A stretch of DNA of 64,000 nucleotides, taken from Verrucomicrobiales bacterium (lineage in GTDB: Bacteria > Verrucomicrobiota > Verrucomicrobiia > Verrucomicrobiales > DEV007). Both the position numbers and the translations under genes were made by a program. The stretch is taken from assembly GCA_029213065.1 (NCBI GenBank), contig JARGPH010000020.1, positions 16,124 through 80,123 of the forward strand, written 5' to 3'. Of the stretch, positions 59,676 to 64,000 are shown one piece after another. The stretch's first letter is position 1, and every line of letters starts with the position of its first letter. The notes below the pieces were generated by a model. The model was not told the DNA's origin, did no database searches, and saw only the letters and a program-made list of their open reading frames with translations.

Positions 59676-60395
59676 TTATTTGTGCGTTACGAAAACGCTT
59701 TTAAATGCGGTCTCGCCGAAGGATTCCGGTTTGTCGCCCTTTTCGGGGGCGGAACGTGTCTGGCAGCCAACTCTGAAAAAGAGGCCGTCGTGTTCCACCT
59801 CCCATTCCATGATCTGCTTCCGCTCGTAAAGGGCGCGAATCCTTCCGTTGTCAGCGATGATCATGAGATTGAAAAACGTCCCCGGTTCGTAGTTGTCATC
59901 GAGGATAACAGGTTTGGAATTCTCCCGGTCAATGAGCAGCTTCCTGTCCTTGAGGCGCACCGTGAGGAGGTCTTTTTCGGAATCTCCGATCCGGGCACAG
60001 ACAACGTCTCTCGATTGGTCCGGCGCCGCGAGAAAAGCGGCTGAGAAGGTAAGGTTGTGAACTTTCCCGTCGTTGGTTCCCCAACTGGTTTTGACGGTTC
60101 CGCCTTTCTTCATTTCCCGCAATTCACTGCGGGGATACTTCGAGCCCTCTGATTTCGGGGCATCGCTTCGAGCCCGGAAAACGACGCTGTCTTTGTCCTC
60201 CGAGAGGTGAAAGAAATCGGGATCCTCAAAGAGCCGGAGGGTCGGCATGGTGACCTCGTCGGCCACGTCGTCACCGTTGTCATCCATCGGGATGATCAAT
60301 TTCCAAATCGACAGATTGATGACGTCGCCGGCGTCTTTAGCCGCGACGTCGCCAATCAATCCAAGAGCTAAAACAGCGGTGAGCCACCTGTTCAT
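59676..60395 (-). CDS. Exported alginate-lyase-like protein (polysaccharide lyase family 7)
   Basis: From ATG 60395 the product is 239 residues with a signal peptide (MNRWLTAVLALGLIGDVAA). The jelly-roll has the PL7 motif RSELRE (YPRSELREM) that binds the uronate carboxyl, and a C-terminal FFRVGCQTRSAPEKG near the usual YFKxGxYxQ. The third catalytic motif, normally QIH or QVH, reads VVCARIGD, so the expected histidine is not there. It may cleave a different uronide or be a binding protein. It lies downstream of zwf on the same strand with a 32-bp gap. Confidence 0.8.
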   Translation of the reverse strand: MNRWLTAVLALGLIGDVAAKDAGDVINLSIWKLIIPMDDNGDDVADEVTMPTLRLFEDPDFFHLSEDKDSVVFRARSDAPKSEGSKYPRSELREMKKGGTVKTSWGTNDGKVHNLTFSAAFLAAPDQSRDVVCARIGDSEKDLLTVRLKDRKLLIDRENSKPVILDDNYEPGTFFNLMIIADNGRIRALYERKQIMEWEVEHDGLFFRVGCQTRSAPEKGDKPESFGETAFKSVFVTHK

Positions 60396-60427
60396 CGTGA
60401 GCAGGTTAGCAGAAAACTTCGCGGTTC

Positions 60428-61972
60428 TCAAAGGCGTCTCCAATCATTGCCGTCGTGATCCAGAAGCTCATCCGCTTCTTTGGGACCCCAGGAACCGGCA
60501 GGGTATTCCGCCATTTTCGGAGGAGTCGGAGACTTGTGCCAGGCATCCTCGATCTGATCGACGTATTTCCACGCGGTTTCCACTTCGTCCTTACGGGCAA
60601 AGAGGGTCGCATCGCCGGCCATAGCATCGAGGAGAAGGCGCTCGTAGGCTTCCGGACTGCTTTTGCCAAAGCTGGTCTGGTAGCGGAAATCCATTTTCAC
60701 CGGCTGTAGAGTCGCGGCAGGTCCGGGGCGCTTTGAACGCATTCCGAGAGAAATACCTTCGTTCGGCTGAATGCGAATCACGAGGACGTTGCCGGGCATC
60801 GCTTCGGCGCCGACTGAAGCGTTGTAGAGAACGTTGGGACCCTGTTTGTAGTGGATCGAAATTTCGGTTCCCTTCTTGGGAAGTCGTTTCCCCATGCGGA
60901 CGTAGAAAGGGACGCCTTCCCAGCGCCAGTTGTCGATCATCACTTTGAGGGCGACGTAGCTTTCCGTCATTGAGCCCGGATTGACGCGATCCTCGCGGCG
61001 GTATCCAACGACCTCTTCGCCGTTCACGGTTCCGGCGGTGTACTGCGCGCGGACGACGTTTTCACCGACATCATCGGCGTCTTCAAAGGGGCGAAGCGAC
61101 TTGAGCACTTTCACTTTCTCATCGCGAATGCCGTCTGCAGTGAGATCGGCAGGTGGCTCCATTGCGATGAGACTGAGGAGCTGCAGAAGGTGGTTTTGGA
61201 CCATGTCACGCAGGGCTCCCGATTTCTCGTAGTAGCCGCCGCGACCGCCTTCCATGCCGAGCGGCTCGGCGCAGGTGATCTGAATGTGATCGATGAAACG
61301 ATTGCTCCAGAGAACCTCGAAAAGGTTGTTCGCGAAGCGCAGCACCATGATGTTCTGCGCGGTCTCTTTGCCGAGATAGTGATCGATCCGGTAGGTGTCT
61401 TTCTCGGGGAAAACGTCGTTCACAACCTGGTTGAGATGCTGCGCTGTAGCGAGATCAGTCCCGAAAGGCTTTTCGACGACAGCACGGCACCAGCCGGTTT
61501 TCGACTGATTGAGCCCCGCTCCGCGAATGTGCAGGAGGATGTCGTCGAAGAACTCAGGCGCAGAGGCGAGATAATACATCCGGTTCGGGCTTGCGCCTTC
61601 CGCTTCCATTTCGTCGAGGCGCTCTTTGAGGGCTGCATACCCGTCGGCGTCGTTAAAATTGCTCTCGTGGTAGGTGATGCTTTGCGAAAACTGCTCCCAG
61701 AGATCGTCGTTGTGGCCCTGACGGGACACTTCTTTGTTCAGCTTTTCGAGACCTTCACGAAATTCTTCGTCGGATTTCTCACGGCGGGCAAAACCCACCA
61801 CTTTCAGGCCGGGAGGCAGATCGCCGTCTGCGGCCATATTATAAAGCGCAGGGATTAGCTTGCGGTGCGTGAGGTCTCCGGTCGCTCCGAAGATTACCAG
61901 GACACAGGACTCGGGGTGATTGCGCAGACTGAGATCTGCTTCTCGAAAAGGATTCGCTTCCATCTCCCGCAC
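60428..61972 (-). CDS. zwf: Glucose-6-phosphate 1-dehydrogenase
   Basis: A 514-residue Zwf that oxidises glucose-6-phosphate and makes NADPH. The cofactor site is VIFGATGDLTHRKLIPALYNM, the substrate motif RIDHYLGKETAQNIMVLRFAN contains the catalytic Asp-His region, and IRIQPNEGISLGMRSKRPG and YERLLLDAMAGDATLFARKDEVETAWKYVD are conserved. The start is GTG 61972, with AAGGA just upstream, or ATG 61963. No gnd or pgl gene is adjacent. Confidence 0.96.
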   Translation of the reverse strand: MREMEANPFREADLSLRNHPESCVLVIFGATGDLTHRKLIPALYNMAADGDLPPGLKVVGFARREKSDEEFREGLEKLNKEVSRQGHNDDLWEQFSQSITYHESNFNDADGYAALKERLDEMEAEGASPNRMYYLASAPEFFDDILLHIRGAGLNQSKTGWCRAVVEKPFGTDLATAQHLNQVVNDVFPEKDTYRIDHYLGKETAQNIMVLRFANNLFEVLWSNRFIDHIQITCAEPLGMEGGRGGYYEKSGALRDMVQNHLLQLLSLIAMEPPADLTADGIRDEKVKVLKSLRPFEDADDVGENVVRAQYTAGTVNGEEVVGYRREDRVNPGSMTESYVALKVMIDNWRWEGVPFYVRMGKRLPKKGTEISIHYKQGPNVLYNASVGAEAMPGNVLVIRIQPNEGISLGMRSKRPGPAATLQPVKMDFRYQTSFGKSSPEAYERLLLDAMAGDATLFARKDEVETAWKYVDQIEDAWHKSPTPPKMAEYPAGSWGPKEADELLDHDGNDWRRL

Positions 61973-62179
61973 GAATCCTTAGTTTTCCGTCCAATGCAAC
62001 CAATTAGGCTGTTGATTTTGAGTAAAAGAATTCATTCGAATAACGGCAATTTGTCATGAGAGGGGGAAGCTGTTCGTCCAGATCACATAAACGACACAAA
62101 GATACGCGGGACAGGACGGTCTGTTTTTGCCTATCCTTCCCGTGTCGTTTCTGCAAATCCAACACCCACTTGTTTTGAT

Positions 62180-63232
62180 ATGAAATCCATTCGCACTTTT
62201 ATTCTCGTCGCTGCACTTTCACTGTCCGTCCTTCCGCTTCGGGCCGCGACTCCGATCGGCGGCCTCACCGTCGCAGTCTCCGAAGACGGTTCTCAACTCG
62301 TTGCGGGCGGGGATACCCGCACCCTCCTGGTCCTCGATCCGGAAACGCTCGAGGTGAAATCGCGTCAGTGGGTGGGCACTTCGATTGTCGACCTGACCTT
62401 TAATGGAGATGGCAGCGTTCTCGCCGTGGTTGACAGCTCGGACAACGTTTTTCTCTATTCCACCGCTGACTGGAGTCTCATTAAAGAGGTTGCGAAAGTT
62501 GCCAATTTTTCAGCGGCTCCCGAAGCGGGACTGTTTGCAGGACGCGCGGGAAGCTACAGCGAGCCAAGTCTGGAAGTCTACAGTTTCGCCGACGGCACGG
62601 TGAAGACGACCATCCCTGTTTCGAAAGAGCTTAAAGTGGCCATGCTCGCGCTGAAGGGCGACGGATCGAAGATCGCGGTTCTCACTCAGGGGGACACTGA
62701 TCCCGACGAGCCGAAAGTGGAGCGTGCGGATATTCCTAAAGAACTGAAAGGTTTTGAACTGAAGGAGTTCGAGCAGCGCAACGACGGGAAAACTTCATCC
62801 TACATTATTTTTGATGTCGCCGGGGGTGCGATTGAAAGTGAGGCGAAGACATTCTACGAAGAGCGGTCCGGATCGATGGTCTACAACGGCGATACCGTGC
62901 TCATCGTCGCTTACGGAAACGAAAACGTCTCGATCAGCCCCGAGGGCGAGTTCACTCTTTTTCAGCTGGATAACAGCTACAACTACGGTCGCGGGTTCAC
63001 ACGCGGCAACGGCATGATTCTTACCGGCGGTCTCGCCAACTACAGTCTCACGCCGGTGGACACGATGCAGGCGGTCACAGGAAAAATCGACAAGCTCCCC
63101 GGTTGGCCTGAATACTGGAAAGGCTTCAGCGGCACCGCCGACGGGAAATCTCTTTACGGCGCCTCCTCTGCCTATCGTGTCGTGAAATTCAATCCCGACG
63201 GTACCGTTGCTGCGAAAATGGAGGGCCATTGA
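62180..63232 (+). CDS. Exported WD40/YVTN-like beta-propeller protein
   Basis: A 350-residue protein with a signal peptide (MKSIRTFILVAALSLSVLPLRA). Repeated blades are visible: GLTVAVSEDGSQLVAGGDTRTLLVLDP, VDLTFNGDGSVLAVVDSSDNVFLYS, MLALKGDGSKIAVLTQGD and the closing GTADGKSLYGASSAYRVVKFNPDG. This suits a seven-bladed propeller used for binding, without visible active-site residues. No partner gene is evident. Confidence 0.8.
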   Translation: MKSIRTFILVAALSLSVLPLRAATPIGGLTVAVSEDGSQLVAGGDTRTLLVLDPETLEVKSRQWVGTSIVDLTFNGDGSVLAVVDSSDNVFLYSTADWSLIKEVAKVANFSAAPEAGLFAGRAGSYSEPSLEVYSFADGTVKTTIPVSKELKVAMLALKGDGSKIAVLTQGDTDPDEPKVERADIPKELKGFELKEFEQRNDGKTSSYIIFDVAGGAIESEAKTFYEERSGSMVYNGDTVLIVAYGNENVSISPEGEFTLFQLDNSYNYGRGFTRGNGMILTGGLANYSLTPVDTMQAVTGKIDKLPGWPEYWKGFSGTADGKSLYGASSAYRVVKFNPDGTVAAKMEGH

Positions 63233-63274
63233 TCGGTGCTTGATTCCTTCGCCTGATTGTTCACCATCCGGGTT

Positions 63275-63646
63275 ATGAAAGTAAACGAAATCGCCTTCTC
63301 CTGTTATCCTGTCACCGATATGGCCCGATCCAAAGCCTTCTATGAGGGGGTTCTCGGGTTGAAGGTGACGATGGATCACGAGATGGAAGGCGGTCACTGG
63401 GTGGAGTTCGATATCGGAGCGGGCACTCTTGCCATCGGAATTGCCCCGGGCATGGATCCGAGTCCGGATGGCTGCAGCGTTGCCCTGGAGGTGGATGATT
63501 TTGAAGCCGCGGTAGCTGAACTGAAAGCCGCTGAGGTCGAGTTCAATTTCGGACCGATCGAGACCCCGGTCTGTCACATGGCCTTCGTCCGCGATCCGGA
63601 TGGCAATTCCATCGGGATCCACAAGCGGAAGGAAGGGCATTCGTAG
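63275..63646 (+). CDS. Glyoxalase/bleomycin-resistance-type (VOC) protein
   Basis: A 123-residue single-module VOC protein. EIAFSCYPVTDMARSKAFYEGVLGLKV is the first beta-alpha-beta unit, GGHWVEFDIGAGTLAIGI the second strand pair, and MAFVRDPDGNSIGIHKRK the closing unit. Members act as lyases, dioxygenases or binding proteins, usually as dimers with a metal site; the reaction cannot be named from this sequence. ATG 63275 fits the fold best. Confidence 0.88.
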   Translation: MKVNEIAFSCYPVTDMARSKAFYEGVLGLKVTMDHEMEGGHWVEFDIGAGTLAIGIAPGMDPSPDGCSVALEVDDFEAAVAELKAAEVEFNFGPIETPVCHMAFVRDPDGNSIGIHKRKEGHS

Positions 63647-63663
63647 GGCGATCGAAAGGGGGA

Positions 63664-64000
63664 ATGTCTCGCTTACGCCACTCGCGGTTCTTCAGGGATC
63701 TTCATGATCACTTGGGGAATTACGGCGCGGCGTACCTTTTTATACCAATAATCGCCGGTTTCCTTTGGTTTTCACAACAGAGGGAAAGGCACACGATTGC
63801 TTCATTGGAGTGGCCGGTTGCGACTGCAGTTATTTTAGAATCTGAAGTTAACGAGCGCTCTAACTCCAGTCGGACAAGCGTCGGAACCCGGATGGCGATT
63901 TCTCTTCTCGTGGCGTATTCAGTGGATGGAGTCGACTACAGGGAGCCTGTCACAAGATTGTTTCCACGAACTAACGATAGCGATTACAAAAATCTCTTAC
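63664..64000 (+). CDS. DUF3592 membrane protein, N-terminal part (cut by window edge)
   Basis: An open frame starts at ATG 63664 and runs to the window end (112 codons). It encodes a membrane helix (YLFIPIIAGFLWF) followed by WPVATAVILESEV and VAYSVDGVDYREPV, the pattern of DUF3592 proteins, which have a small beta domain between two membrane helices. The second helix would lie outside the window. Confidence 0.72.
   Translation, partial: MSRLRHSRFFRDLHDHLGNYGAAYLFIPIIAGFLWFSQQRERHTIASLEWPVATAVILESEVNERSNSSRTSVGTRMAISLLVAYSVDGVDYREPVTRLFPRTNDSDYKNLL

Overview
The window looks like a chromosomal segment of a free-living, probably marine, member of the Verrucomicrobiota. The grounds are a 1314-residue exported protein that joins a PVC-type beta-propeller, HEAT-like repeats and a CxxCH haem domain; a DUF1080 (3-keto-disaccharide hydrolase) fusion; an arylsulfatase of the iduronate-sulfatase type; a pectate-lyase-3 protein; a PL7-like lyase; a long-form IspG; and generally weak Shine-Dalgarno sequences with several GTG/TTG starts. 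No rRNA operon, phage, transposase gene, integrase or CRISPR array is visible.

Layout. 1-7.6 kb: glgB (cut by the left edge), an Fe-S uracil-5 RNA methyltransferase, two alpha/beta hydrolases, rsmE and mazG. 7.7-12.2 kb: a lipoprotein, a STAS protein overlapping a GAF-PP2C phosphatase, then grpE-dnaJ. 12.2-16.7 kb: a NAGPA-like protein and an ArsR-methyltransferase fusion divergent from metK-ahcY, closed by a strong bidirectional terminator. 16.7-21.6 kb: DUF2293, an MsbA-like ABC exporter, a SanA-like protein, a PQQ-propeller fragment and fabD. 21.9-32 kb: sulfatase, tRNA-Gly(TCC), comEC, a 3D-domain protein, nth, a pectate-lyase-3 protein and a FucP-like sugar transporter. 32-37 kb: dtd, rseP, ispG and a small two-gene nucleotidyltransferase module that looks foreign. 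37-45 kb: the giant cytochrome-propeller protein, a palindrome-rich gap, citrate synthase, sucD, sucC and tRNA-Cys(GCA). 45.6-49.9 kb: an assimilatory sulfate operon cysH-cysC-cysD-[S23 four-helix-bundle gene]-cysN, dotted with related purine-rich repeats. 50-57.9 kb: a 2-Cys peroxiredoxin, a 2068-residue exported TPR-like protein and a small lipoprotein. 58-64 kb: nagZ, a PL7-like lyase, zwf, an exported WD40-like protein, a glyoxalase-fold protein and a truncated DUF3592 protein.

How the genes fit together. CysD/CysN make APS, CysC phosphorylates it to PAPS, and CysH (without the APS-reductase Fe-S cysteine pairs) reduces PAPS. MetK and AhcY are the two halves of the SAM/SAH cycle, and their divergent neighbour fuses a DNA-binding domain to a SAM-binding fold, the expected shape of a SAM- or SAH-sensing repressor. 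GltA, SucC and SucD supply TCA steps; Zwf supplies NADPH. Sulfatase, lyases and the FucP-like permease point to use of sulfated or acidic polysaccharides.

The least explained signals are non-coding: (1) an ACCCTGT heptamer repeated at exactly 22-bp centre-to-centre spacing at three separate loci, each at or near the 5' end of a gene for an exported protein; (2) an S23/IVP gene inserted between cysD and cysN, flanked by inverted purine-rich repeats related to repeats elsewhere in the same operon; (3) a 13-bp trailer hairpin that would capture the CCA end of tRNA-Cys; (4) a palindrome just upstream of cysH. The two-gene module at 36.2-37.0 kb is the best candidate for an undescribed toxin-antitoxin-like system.
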